NCBI RefSeq assembly: GCF_026278345.1
Contig: NZ_CP111085.1
Coordinates: 2,244,001 to 2,308,000, forward strand
Direction: 5' to 3'
Origin: Tellurirhabdus rosea
GTDB lineage: Bacteria; Bacteroidota; Bacteroidia; Cytophagales; Spirosomataceae
DNA: 64,000 bases
Position 1 is the first letter of the stretch. Every line of letters starts with the position of its first letter. A program made the position numbers and the translations under genes. A model generated the notes under the pieces. That model was given only the letters and a program-made list of their open reading frames with translations. It did not search any database and was not told where the DNA came from. Of this stretch, positions 1 through 7,441 are shown piece by piece.

Positions 1-1739
1 ACTACGCCGCCCTTCCGGCTATCGACCGTGACGGTCAGTTTGCCGGGGTTGCCGCGGACAATCCAGCGGGCCTTCACAAAACCCATGCCCGCAATAGTCG
101 GCACTTCGACGGTGGCCGGGTTATTCTTCTGCTCCCGGGTCAGGCCAAAATCGGCGTTTTCGACCAGCATGCCTGCGACCACGTTCGCCCCTTTGAGCGT
201 GATGTAATCCGGCCGCTCGATCTTGTACTTGACGTCGTGGGCCGAGTGCGTCGGAATCACGCGCTGGTTCACCACCGTGGCCGTCACTTCTGTCAGGCCG
301 TTGCCCAGCGAACGGGTTTCGATGGTCGGAATGTCCAGTTTCGGCGTGTGGTGCGCGTGGAAAAGCGTGAAGGCCATGTTGCGGTGCGCGTCCTCTTCGA
401 GCATGAAACCGGGGTGGTTCCGGATGTAGTTCTTCTTCGGACCACCGATTTCGACATCGCCGTACTGCGGGTGTTTGTAAGGCTTCCAGGCCACATACGC
501 GTCGTCGAACAGGAGGTATTTGCCGAACGTGTTGAACTCGTCGTTCTGGAACCGGTTGCTTTCCTGCGGCTTCTGCCGGTACAGCAGGTAAGAGGTCATC
601 AACTCATTCGAGAACGTGAAAATGCCCCGCCCCAGCGCCATCCAGTCGATTTCGCCGCCGTAAACGGTGTACAAATCCTTGTAAATGACGTAATAATTGT
701 AGCCGGGAATGATCTTCTCACCTGTTCTGCCAATCACGTCGTACACCGCTACGTCCGACTGCGAGTAGTACTGCTGGTCTTCCTCGGCCCCCGGTCCGCG
801 CAGGAACATGCCGCCGTAGTTGTGGTAGCTCTGCGCCCCGGCAATGTTGGGATGGGCCATGATGTACTTCTTGATGGCCTGCGTCTCGGGCAGCGTGCCG
901 GGGTAAAACAAGGCCCCGCTCTGGATGTAGTCCGGCTGCCAGCCCCAGCCCCAGTCGCGGTTGGGGTCGTAACGGCCCACCACGTCTTCGTTCACCTGCC
1001 CGTCGCCGTCGTTGTCGATGCCTTCGATGCCCAGCAGTTCGTACTCGCCCGGCTCCTCGGGTTTGGCCGGAATCATGCGCGTGGGGTCGTTCGGGTCCTG
1101 TTTCCAGCGGCCGAGCGGCGATTTCCGGCGCATCTGCACAATGTTGCCGTCGCCGTCGAGGTCGTCGTATTTGTCTTCGTCCACGTAGCCGTCCCCGTCG
1201 TCGTCCATCGGCATCATGCCCGAGCGCGGCGAGTTGGCGTTGTTCGGATTCCGGATGAAGTCTTCGCGGGCGTCGGGGTTGATGGTCGGGGAAATGTAGA
1301 ACGTTTTATCCTTCAGCAGATTGGTGATGAACTCGACGTTTCCGAAGTTTTCGGCCAGGTACCAGGCCGTGTACATGGCGATCTCCGACCCCTGCAATTC
1401 GTTCGAGTGGATGTTGCCGTCGATGTAAAAACCCGGTTTGCGGTCAGCATTGCCCGTTTTGAAATCCGAAACGACCAGCACCCACAGGTCGCGGCCCTGA
1501 AACGACTTGCCCATCGACTCCACGCGCACCAGGTTCGGGTGGGCTTTGGCCATGTCCTGGCAGAATTTCGTGATGCCCGCGTAGTCGTTGTAATGGTTCC
1601 AGCGCATCGGCACTTTGGGATTGGCCGGCGAGCCGACCGCCCGCATGCCGGTCAGGTCCGGGTTAACCTCGGCGGGTTTCTGCTGGGCAAAGGTGGTATA
1701 GGAAAAAAGGCTTAGCGCCAGGATGAATAGCTTTTTCAT
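1..1739 (-). CDS. M14 family zinc carboxypeptidase, 3' end cut by window edge
   Basis: About 579 residues are visible; the C-terminus lies outside the window. The start is the ATG at 1739, giving a signal peptide (MKKLFILALSLFSYTTFAQ), so the enzyme is exported. The M14 zinc motif HxxE is intact (H111-S-N-E114 within GNIHSNELQGSE), a third zinc ligand candidate is H306 (SYHNYGG), an N-R pair follows (DPNRDW, about 260), and the catalytic Glu is probably E379 (FTFSNEL). Between about 178 and 250 sits an Asp-rich insert (DDDGDGYVDEDKYDDLDGDG, DNDGDGQVNED) resembling calcium-binding loops. It is followed after 3 bp by a degenerate paralogue on the same strand upstream of it. Expected role is hydrolysis of C-terminal residues of peptides in the periplasm or outside the cell; the substrate cannot be read. 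Confidence 0.9.
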   Translation of the reverse strand, partial: MKKLFILALSLFSYTTFAQQKPAEVNPDLTGMRAVGSPANPKVPMRWNHYNDYAGITKFCQDMAKAHPNLVRVESMGKSFQGRDLWVLVVSDFKTGNADRKPGFYIDGNIHSNELQGSEIAMYTAWYLAENFGNVEFITNLLKDKTFYISPTINPDAREDFIRNPNNANSPRSGMMPMDDDGDGYVDEDKYDDLDGDGNIVQMRRKSPLGRWKQDPNDPTRMIPAKPEEPGEYELLGIEGIDNDGDGQVNEDVVGRYDPNRDWGWGWQPDYIQSGALFYPGTLPETQAIKKYIMAHPNIAGAQSYHNYGGMFLRGPGAEEDQQYYSQSDVAVYDVIGRTGEKIIPGYNYYVIYKDLYTVYGGEIDWMALGRGIFTFSNELMTSYLLYRQKPQESNRFQNDEFNTFGKYLLFDDAYVAWKPYKHPQYGDVEIGGPKKNYIRNHPGFMLEEDAHRNMAFTLFHAHHTPKLDIPTIETRSLGNGLTEVTATVVNQRVIPTHSAHDVKYKIERPDYITLKGANVVAGMLVENADFGLTREQKNNPATVEVPTIAGMGFVKARWIVRGNPGKLTVTVDSRKGGV

Positions 1740-1742
1740 GGT

Positions 1743-3404
1743 TTATCGGAGGGTTACGTCTACTGATTTGGTGCCGGTCATGGCGTTGCCCGCTTCGAGC
1801 GTGGCGCGGCCGGTGCCGCTGACGAGGAAGCTCACTTCCACCGATTCGCCCGCCGCCATTGGCCCGCGCAGAATCATCCGGCGGCCCGAAACGACGCTCT
1901 GGCCGTTGCCCAGCTTCATTTCGATTTTCATCTTCGGCACAAACCGCACCCGGTCGCCGATTTCCGCCCCCGTCGGCAGCAGCCCCTTGTTGACCACCTG
2001 GGCCGTCACGCGCGTCAGTCCGCCGCCCAGAGCCTCCGTCCGGACGTTCACGACGTCGATGACGGGCATCTGCCGCGCCAGCGCCGTGACAAATTTCAGG
2101 TGCCGGTCCGCCGCCTCATTCAGAAACGATACCGGCGGGTTGTACTTCGCAAACGGGACCATGCCGCCCACCTCCGCCCGGCGACCGGGGAAGTCCGGAT
2201 GCTCCACGGGCGTCCAGTTTACGAATCCATTGGGCACGTTGTTGGCCTGAGCCCAGCGCAGAAACCGAATATCCTCGTTGTCGGAAGGTTTCGCCGCCGG
2301 GGCGTCTTTTGTTCCTTGTCCTGCCTCTTTTGCCTCTTTCGGTGCCCACCAGCCCGGGGTCGAGAAGCTCAGGCGGCCGTAGTGGTAATAGGCGGTCTGG
2401 GCGAAATTCCCTTTGGCGGCGGGCATGGCCGGAGCGTCTTTCAGTCCGGTCTGCGCGTTATAGAGCTTCGAAACATGGTCGCCCGCGGTGGCGTCTTTTT
2501 CGAGCGGCCCGGTCACGATGCGGCGCGCGGTTTTTGCCCGGTCGAACTTGGGCGCTTCCGAAAGGTTGTTGTACGGCCCGAAGGTCAGCACGGCATAGAC
2601 GTTCGGGGCTTTGTAAAGAAAATCCAGCAGTCCGCGCACTTCGGGTTCAGAAGCCGCCATTTCGCCCGAACCGGGCACAAAAATCGGGTAGTCGAACGTG
2701 AAATTCTTGTCGAGATGAACACCGCCGGGGCCGTCTTCGTTGAACTGGCCGTCTTTGTCGTTGTCCGTCCCTTCCGAGATGATGAGGTAGCGGCCGGACT
2801 CTCCTTTGGCGGGGTCGGCTTTGACCAGCACGCGCGGGTCGTCCTTGCTGGGCACGAAGGTGCCGGTCGGGTCTTCCACGCGGACCTGCGTAATGAGGCC
2901 GTCGCGGTTGAGGTCTTCAAACGGATCTTCGCCCGAGCGGCCGTCGCGGTCGTCGTCGGTATCCGAGCCGTTGCCGGGGCGCTCGTATTTAAGGGCGGCG
3001 GTGGCCTGTTCCAGGGCGTCGGCGTTTACATTCGGGAAGATGTAGAACGTTTTGCTGTTGAGCAATTGCGCCACGCTGTCCTGCCCGGAGGCCGCCAGCA
3101 GCTTTTCGGCCAGCTGAACGGCGAGTTCGCTGCCGGCCGGATGGGTGCCGTCAACGCCCGCAACAATGGCCACGGCCGGTTTTTTGGCGGCATCGCCCCG
3201 GCCAAGCGTCAGCACATAAACGGCTTTGCCGCTGCGGGTCGTCCCGACGGATTCCATGCGCGAAAGCGCCGGATATTTGGCCGTCAGGCTGCGAAGACGG
3301 GTCGTCAGCTGGGCATGGGAGTGATAACCGGGGGTTTGGGCGAGCGAGAGACTACTGACCAGACATCCGGCCAGCATACAGGATAGTAAACGGGTATTCA
3401 CCAT
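1743..3404 (-). CDS. M14 carboxypeptidase paralogue lacking the zinc and catalytic residues
   Basis: A 553-residue exported protein with a signal peptide ending near SLSLAQ. It matches its downstream neighbour over the whole fold (KYPALSRMESVG, the Asp-rich insert near 150-170, the C-terminal beta domain), so it belongs to the M14 family. Aligning on the shared GSE, zinc ligand H111 of the neighbour is replaced by D85 and E114 by H88. The third histidine (SYHN) is replaced by Gly (LTFGPYNN), and the catalytic Glu (FSNEL) by Pro (FSTPGWW). It is therefore probably not a peptidase and may bind peptides or regulate its partner. The reading frame is open and normal in composition, so it is not a decayed gene. 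It is probably cotranscribed with the active paralogue (3 bp gap). Confidence 0.85.
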   Translation of the reverse strand: MVNTRLLSCMLAGCLVSSLSLAQTPGYHSHAQLTTRLRSLTAKYPALSRMESVGTTRSGKAVYVLTLGRGDAAKKPAVAIVAGVDGTHPAGSELAVQLAEKLLAASGQDSVAQLLNSKTFYIFPNVNADALEQATAALKYERPGNGSDTDDDRDGRSGEDPFEDLNRDGLITQVRVEDPTGTFVPSKDDPRVLVKADPAKGESGRYLIISEGTDNDKDGQFNEDGPGGVHLDKNFTFDYPIFVPGSGEMAASEPEVRGLLDFLYKAPNVYAVLTFGPYNNLSEAPKFDRAKTARRIVTGPLEKDATAGDHVSKLYNAQTGLKDAPAMPAAKGNFAQTAYYHYGRLSFSTPGWWAPKEAKEAGQGTKDAPAAKPSDNEDIRFLRWAQANNVPNGFVNWTPVEHPDFPGRRAEVGGMVPFAKYNPPVSFLNEAADRHLKFVTALARQMPVIDVVNVRTEALGGGLTRVTAQVVNKGLLPTGAEIGDRVRFVPKMKIEMKLGNGQSVVSGRRMILRGPMAAGESVEVSFLVSGTGRATLEAGNAMTGTKSVDVTLR

Positions 3405-3457
3405 GCAAGTACGGTTGATGAATTAGGAGTTGGGTTGAAACAAACGCCCAAAATACG

Positions 3458-3492
3458 AAAAAAGCCGCTCCCTTTTCGGAAGCGGCCTTTGG
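3458..3492 (-). terminator. Rho-independent terminator of the small Cys-rich gene
   Basis: Hairpin GCCGCTCCC...GGAAGCGGC (3464-3486) with one mismatch. On the minus strand it is followed by a run of T (AAAAAA at 3458-3463 on the plus strand). It lies just downstream of the minus-strand gene ending at 3547. Confidence 0.75.
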
Positions 3493-3546
3493 CTTTTCTG
3501 ACTTACGGCGTGCCGGACTAGGTTCGGTGCCCGGTCGCGCGGGTTG

Positions 3547-3855
3547 TCAGTACACGGTATCTTCTTTCCGAACCGTCCTCGGCGCGGTCGACAGCACCTG
3601 CTCATCCATGCGAATCGGCTCGACACCCGGCGTTTCATTATGGATGAAAAACGTTTTGGCGCAACGCCGGCAGCGGTAGGCCTTCAGGGGCAGAAAGTTG
3701 TAGTAGCGCTTAAAATAGGAAGGCTTGGTGGTGCGTTCCAGGTGAATGTCTGTCTTGCAGTGGGTACAGGTACAACGTTTCTGCGTTTTACTGAAGATAT
3801 ACAGCATTCCAATCAAATAGCTCCCGATCAGGAGCAGAGTTCCATACACTAGCAT
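3547..3855 (-). CDS. small membrane protein with a four-cysteine zinc-ribbon-like motif
   Basis: 102 residues. One hydrophobic segment at residues 2-21 (LVYGTLLLIGSYLIGMLYIF) is followed by a soluble part with two cysteine clusters, CTCTHC (28-33) and CRRC (about 61-64), spaced as in a zinc ribbon. The C-terminus is polar. I do not recognise a named family. It has its own terminator and is less GC-rich than the flanking genes. The function is unknown; a membrane-anchored zinc-ribbon protein is the most that can be said. Confidence 0.7.
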   Translation of the reverse strand: MLVYGTLLLIGSYLIGMLYIFSKTQKRCTCTHCKTDIHLERTTKPSYFKRYYNFLPLKAYRCRRCAKTFFIHNETPGVEPIRMDEQVLSTAPRTVRKEDTVY

Positions 3856-4006
3856 CGGCTACGCTTGAAATAAATGAGTAATTCGTTACGGGACAGTAAG
3901 CTCTTTTCAAAGTTCATACCAAATTTATAGACTTTGTTCTTGGGTAAAAAATTAAAAGGAGATTAAGCGTTTTTACTACCTTGCCAAGTCATCCATTTAC
4001 TTGACT

Positions 4007-4918
4007 ATGACTACTTCACCAGACAAACTGATGCTGCTCGACGAGGTAATGAACGGCCTGATGAGCCGCTACCGGGAACGGGTGCCCGACGTTTCGGGCG
4101 TTGTGAATGCCCTGATGGACGAGGGCGTCATCGGGTCGGCCGGAGAGATCGAAAACGATCATATCGCCTTCCGGACGATGGGCGTTCCGAACCTGGGTAT
4201 CCAGTCCTTCGAGAAGATTTTTCTGCATTACGGCTACCAGAAACGGGATTTCTACAATTTTGCGGAGAAAAAACTGACGGCTTACTGGTACGCGCCGCCC
4301 GAACCGCGTTTTCCCCGGATTTTTGTCAGCGAACTGCGGGTACACGAGCTGTCGGAGCGGGCGCAGGCCATCATTCATTCCTACACGGATACCGTCACCG
4401 CCGACCCGGTCGACGGCCTGAACCTGGACGATGCGGCGGCGGTCGATGCCTTTCTGCACCAGCCGCTGTGGCGCACCCCGACGCTGGCGGATTACCAGAC
4501 GCTGCTGGCCGAAAGCGAATACGCCGCCTGGGTCATCTATAACCGCTATTACCTGAATCATTTTACGGTCAGCGTGCACAATCTGAAACCGGGCTATCAT
4601 ACCATTCAGGATTTTGTGGCTTTTCTCGAACGGCGCGGCTTCCGGCTTAACACCGCCGGGGGCGTCGTCAAAACCAGCCCGGACGGGGTGCTGTTGCAGG
4701 CGTCCACGGTGGCGCAGATGCTCGACGCCGAATTTGCCGGGGGCGAAACGCACCGGATTGCGGGCTCGTACGTCGAATTCGCCGAACGCCGGGTGCTGCC
4801 CCAGTTTGCGCACCTGCCGCCCGACCAGATTCGCCGGGAGCACCGCCGCGACGGCTTCGAGGCCGGAAACGCCGACAAGATTTTCGAAAGTACCTTCACC
4901 TCCCAGACTCATCAGTAG
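4007..4918 (+). CDS. DUF1338 family protein, 2-oxoadipate dioxygenase/decarboxylase-like
   Basis: 303 residues from the ATG at 4007; an in-frame TTG two codons upstream is less likely as start. The sequence has the DUF1338 signature: NDHIAFRTMG near 50, NHFTVSVHN near 188, and SYVEFAERR near 260. These supply a His, a His and a Glu, which in this vicinal-oxygen-chelate-like family bind a non-haem iron. The characterised member HglS converts 2-oxoadipate to 2-hydroxyglutarate in lysine breakdown. This is the short form of about 300 residues, so the exact substrate is not certain. It stands alone, followed by a strong terminator. Confidence 0.85.
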   Translation: MTTSPDKLMLLDEVMNGLMSRYRERVPDVSGVVNALMDEGVIGSAGEIENDHIAFRTMGVPNLGIQSFEKIFLHYGYQKRDFYNFAEKKLTAYWYAPPEPRFPRIFVSELRVHELSERAQAIIHSYTDTVTADPVDGLNLDDAAAVDAFLHQPLWRTPTLADYQTLLAESEYAAWVIYNRYYLNHFTVSVHNLKPGYHTIQDFVAFLERRGFRLNTAGGVVKTSPDGVLLQASTVAQMLDAEFAGGETHRIAGSYVEFAERRVLPQFAHLPPDQIRREHRRDGFEAGNADKIFESTFTSQTHQ

Positions 4919-4940
4919 CCCCACCGGCTGCCAGCCGCAG

Positions 4941-4969
4941 GCCCGCTCCTTACCCGAGCGGGCTTTTTT
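4941..4969 (+). terminator. Rho-independent terminator after the DUF1338 gene
   Basis: Perfect 8-bp stem GCCCGCTC/GAGCGGGC (4941-4948 with 4956-4963) followed by TTTTTT, 22 bp after the stop codon. Confidence 0.85.
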
Positions 4970-5166
4970 GTCTTATAAATAACTTCGTTCCAGCAGGATT
5001 GGCACGATTTTGAATGCGTTAAGAATTACCAAACTCGGGCAAGCGGCTTTCCGTTCGACAGCCTATGTCTGGTAATGGAGGGATGCCCGGATAGCTCAAT
5101 GGCTTAGCGGCATTGCAGGAGCGGTATCAGAAGACACCGCAGAACCGTAGCTTGAAAACTTAACGC

Positions 5167-5982
5167 ATGGAAAAGCTTTCTATCATTATTCCCGTTTACA
5201 ACGAAGAACGAACCATCACCCAGTTGCTCGACCGGGTAAAAATGGTCCAACTCCCCGCCGGACTGACGAAGGAAATCATTCTCGTCAACGACTGTTCGCG
5301 GGACAATACCGAAACGGTTTTGCTCCAGTACATCGCCCGGCACCGGAAACAGCAGCGGGAGGTGGCCCAGGAGGCTACCTTCGGCAACGGCAGCAGTGCC
5401 CTGCTGGAGTCGGAAGCCATGCTGGTGGCCACGGAAGTAGACCTGGCCGACGATATTCAGTATTATAAGCACGAGGTGAACAAAGGCAAAGGCGCGGCTC
5501 TGCACACGGGTATAAAGTACGCCACGGGCGACTACATCGTCATTCAGGACGCCGATCTGGAGTACAATCCCAACGAATACAACATCCTGCTCCAGCCCGT
5601 GCTCGACGGTTTCGCAGACGTCGTGTTCGGAAGCCGGTTCATGGGCGGACGGCCGCACCGGATTCTGTTCTTCTGGCACACCATCGGCAACAAGTTCCTG
5701 ACGTTTCTGTCGAACATGTCCACGAACCTGAACCTGACGGACATGGAAACGTGCTACAAACTGTTCCGCAGCGAAATCATCAAGCCGATTGTCCTGAAAG
5801 AAAACCGCTTCGGCTTCGAACCTGAGGTTACGGCAAAAATCGCGCGGATTCCGAAAATCCGCATCTACGAGGTGGGCATTTCGTATTACGGACGGACCTA
5901 CGCCGAGGGCAAGAAAATCAACTGGAAAGACGGCTTCCGGGCCATTTACTGTATTATGAAATACGGCTTTCTGAAGCTGTAA
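5167..5982 (+). CDS. GT2 family glycosyltransferase, dolichyl-phosphate-mannose-synthase-like
   Basis: 271 residues. N-terminal GT-A fold with [14 protein letters not shown] (4-17), nucleotide-site NDCSRDNT (about 40-47), [29 protein letters not shown] (about 109-137, DAD metal motif), GSRFMGG and a [11 protein letters not shown] motif. This pattern is typical of polyprenyl-phosphate sugar transferases. Between NDCSRDNT and NKGKGAA there is an insert of about 40 residues rich in Gln, Glu and Ala that is not usual in the family. No C-terminal membrane helices are visible. It is followed 92 bp later by a GT-C-like membrane protein. A joint role, lipid-linked sugar donor then transfer, is plausible but inferred. 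Confidence 0.88.
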   Translation: MEKLSIIIPVYNEERTITQLLDRVKMVQLPAGLTKEIILVNDCSRDNTETVLLQYIARHRKQQREVAQEATFGNGSSALLESEAMLVATEVDLADDIQYYKHEVNKGKGAALHTGIKYATGDYIVIQDADLEYNPNEYNILLQPVLDGFADVVFGSRFMGGRPHRILFFWHTIGNKFLTFLSNMSTNLNLTDMETCYKLFRSEIIKPIVLKENRFGFEPEVTAKIARIPKIRIYEVGISYYGRTYAEGKKINWKDGFRAIYCIMKYGFLKL

Positions 5983-5996
5983 AAGAGAGGTTGGAG

Positions 5997-6061
5997 CGCA
6001 GCGCCCGGCGGAGGGAGAAAGCTTAGCGGAGATTGGTCGAAAAACTCTGCCCGGCGCTGCG
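5997..6061. repeat. intergenic inverted repeat between the two glycosyltransferase genes
   Basis: CGCAGCGCC (5997-6005) pairs perfectly with GGCGCTGCG (6053-6061), and the flanks continue the pairing imperfectly. It separates the GT2 gene from the GT-C-like gene. It has no T run, so it is more likely an mRNA structure than a terminator. Confidence 0.6.
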
Positions 6062-6074
6062 ACCCAGTCCGCTG

Positions 6075-7355
6075 ATGTCCATGAACGTACTTCGTATTCG
6101 CAATCCGTACCTGCTGTTTCTGCCGTTTCTGGCCCTGTACGTCGCCATAGTGGTGCTTCGGCACAACCCAATGGTGATGGACGGCGACCGGTACTACTGG
6201 TACGCCCAGAATCTGCTCAAAGGCTTTTACTCGCCGCCGCCACCGGATGTTTACCTCTGGAACGGCCCGGGTTACCCGCTGTTTCTGGCACCGCTGATTG
6301 CGCTCGGGGTACCCGTTCTCGTCCTTACGCTCTCGAACGCCCTTTTTCTGTACTGGTCGGTCGTGCTTGTCTACCTGACGCTCCGGCGGCTGACGGCTCC
6401 CGGCTGGGCACTGGCTACGGCGGTGTTCTGGGGACTGTACTTCATCACGTACCAGCTGCTGCCGATTCTGATGACCGAAACGCTCGTCAGCTTCCTGTGC
6501 GCGGCGCTGGCCTACAGCCTCACCCGGTTGTACGGGGAAGGCGGCCGCCGGTGGCTCCTTCTTTCCGGGTTTCTGATCGGCTACACGGCTCTGGTGAAGG
6601 TGATGTTCGGGTACGTGCTGCTGCTGATGCTGGGCGGCAACGCGCTGCTGTGGCTGCTCAATCGCCGGAACCGGGCGTATGGGCGGAGCCTGCTGGTGCT
6701 GGTGGTGGCGTTTGCTACGACGGTGCCGTACCTCCTGTACACCTACCAGCTGACCGGCCGGACGCTCTACTGGGGCAATTCGGGCGGGATGAGCCTGTAC
6801 TGGATGACCACCCCGCACGCGGACGAGTACGGCGAGTGGTTCGACGAAAATCTGGATTTCGCCTTTATTTCGCCTTATCCGGCGGCTGATTCGCTCAACG
6901 TCAAAATCCTGAAAGCCAATCACGCCGCCGACTACAAAGAGATTTATTCGTACCGTGGCCTGGAGCGCGACGATGCCTTCAAACGGCTGGCCATCCGCAA
7001 CATCAAAGCGCATCCGAAGAAGTTTCTGGAAAACTGCTTCAACAACCTCGGGCGCCTGTTTTTCAGCTACCCGTTCTCCTACCGTTTTCAGGACCCGGGG
7101 CTGCTCAAGAAAATTATCGTCAACGGCTTTTTCCTGTCGCTGTTCCTGCTGAGCCTCATTCCTACGGCGCTGAACTGGCGAAGAATGGCCTATCCGGTGC
7201 GCTTCCTGTTGCTTTTTGCGCTGATTTATCTGGCCGGAAGCACGGCGGCGAGCGCCTACCAGCGGCTTTTCTACGTCATCGTGCCGATCCTGCTGGTGTG
7301 GATGGCGTACGTGCTGAGCAGCGTGGTGAAGATTTCGGCCAGATTTGACAAGTAA
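6075..7355 (+). CDS. multi-pass membrane protein, GT-C glycosyltransferase-like
   Basis: About 426 residues from the ATG at 6075 (a second ATG at 6081 is equally possible; an upstream TTG lies in the inverted repeat and is unlikely). About ten hydrophobic segments span the protein. After the first helix comes HNPMVMDGDRYYWYAQNLLKG, an acidic Asp-Gly-Asp loop like the first periplasmic loop of ArnT/PMT-type lipid-linked-sugar transferases, then WNGPGYPLFLAPLIAL. A periplasmic domain lies at about 220-320 (GNSGGMSLYWMTTPHADEYGEW). Together with the adjacent polyprenyl-phosphate GT2 this suggests sugar transfer onto an envelope acceptor. Confidence 0.75.
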   Translation: MSMNVLRIRNPYLLFLPFLALYVAIVVLRHNPMVMDGDRYYWYAQNLLKGFYSPPPPDVYLWNGPGYPLFLAPLIALGVPVLVLTLSNALFLYWSVVLVYLTLRRLTAPGWALATAVFWGLYFITYQLLPILMTETLVSFLCAALAYSLTRLYGEGGRRWLLLSGFLIGYTALVKVMFGYVLLLMLGGNALLWLLNRRNRAYGRSLLVLVVAFATTVPYLLYTYQLTGRTLYWGNSGGMSLYWMTTPHADEYGEWFDENLDFAFISPYPAADSLNVKILKANHAADYKEIYSYRGLERDDAFKRLAIRNIKAHPKKFLENCFNNLGRLFFSYPFSYRFQDPGLLKKIIVNGFFLSLFLLSLIPTALNWRRMAYPVRFLLLFALIYLAGSTAASAYQRLFYVIVPILLVWMAYVLSSVVKISARFDK

Positions 7356-7360
7356 GTTAT

Positions 7361-7428
7361 CTGGACGTTTGATGCCTGCCGGTGGTTAACGGCTGCAGAA
7401 CCGGTACTCCCAAACGCCAAACGTCCAG
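7361..7428. terminator. inverted repeat between convergent genes, possible bidirectional terminator
   Basis: CTGGACGTTTG (7361-7371) is the exact reverse complement of CAAACGTCCAG (7418-7428), with smaller complementary words (GCCGG, CCGGT) inside. It lies between two convergent stop codons (7355 and 7442). It lacks a T run, so termination is inferred from position only. Confidence 0.45.
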
Positions 7429-7441
7429 TGGACCGGGCCCG

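Noticed and set aside
237-1715. 492-residue plus-strand open frame
   Set aside because: It lies opposite the M14 peptidase, which has a signal peptide and catalytic motifs. The antisense translation is Val/Arg/His-rich without motifs, a common effect in GC-rich DNA.
5087-5165. tRNA gene
   Set aside because: The 5' half fits, but D-stem pairing, T arm and 3' acceptor strand are missing. Kept only as a low-interest finding.
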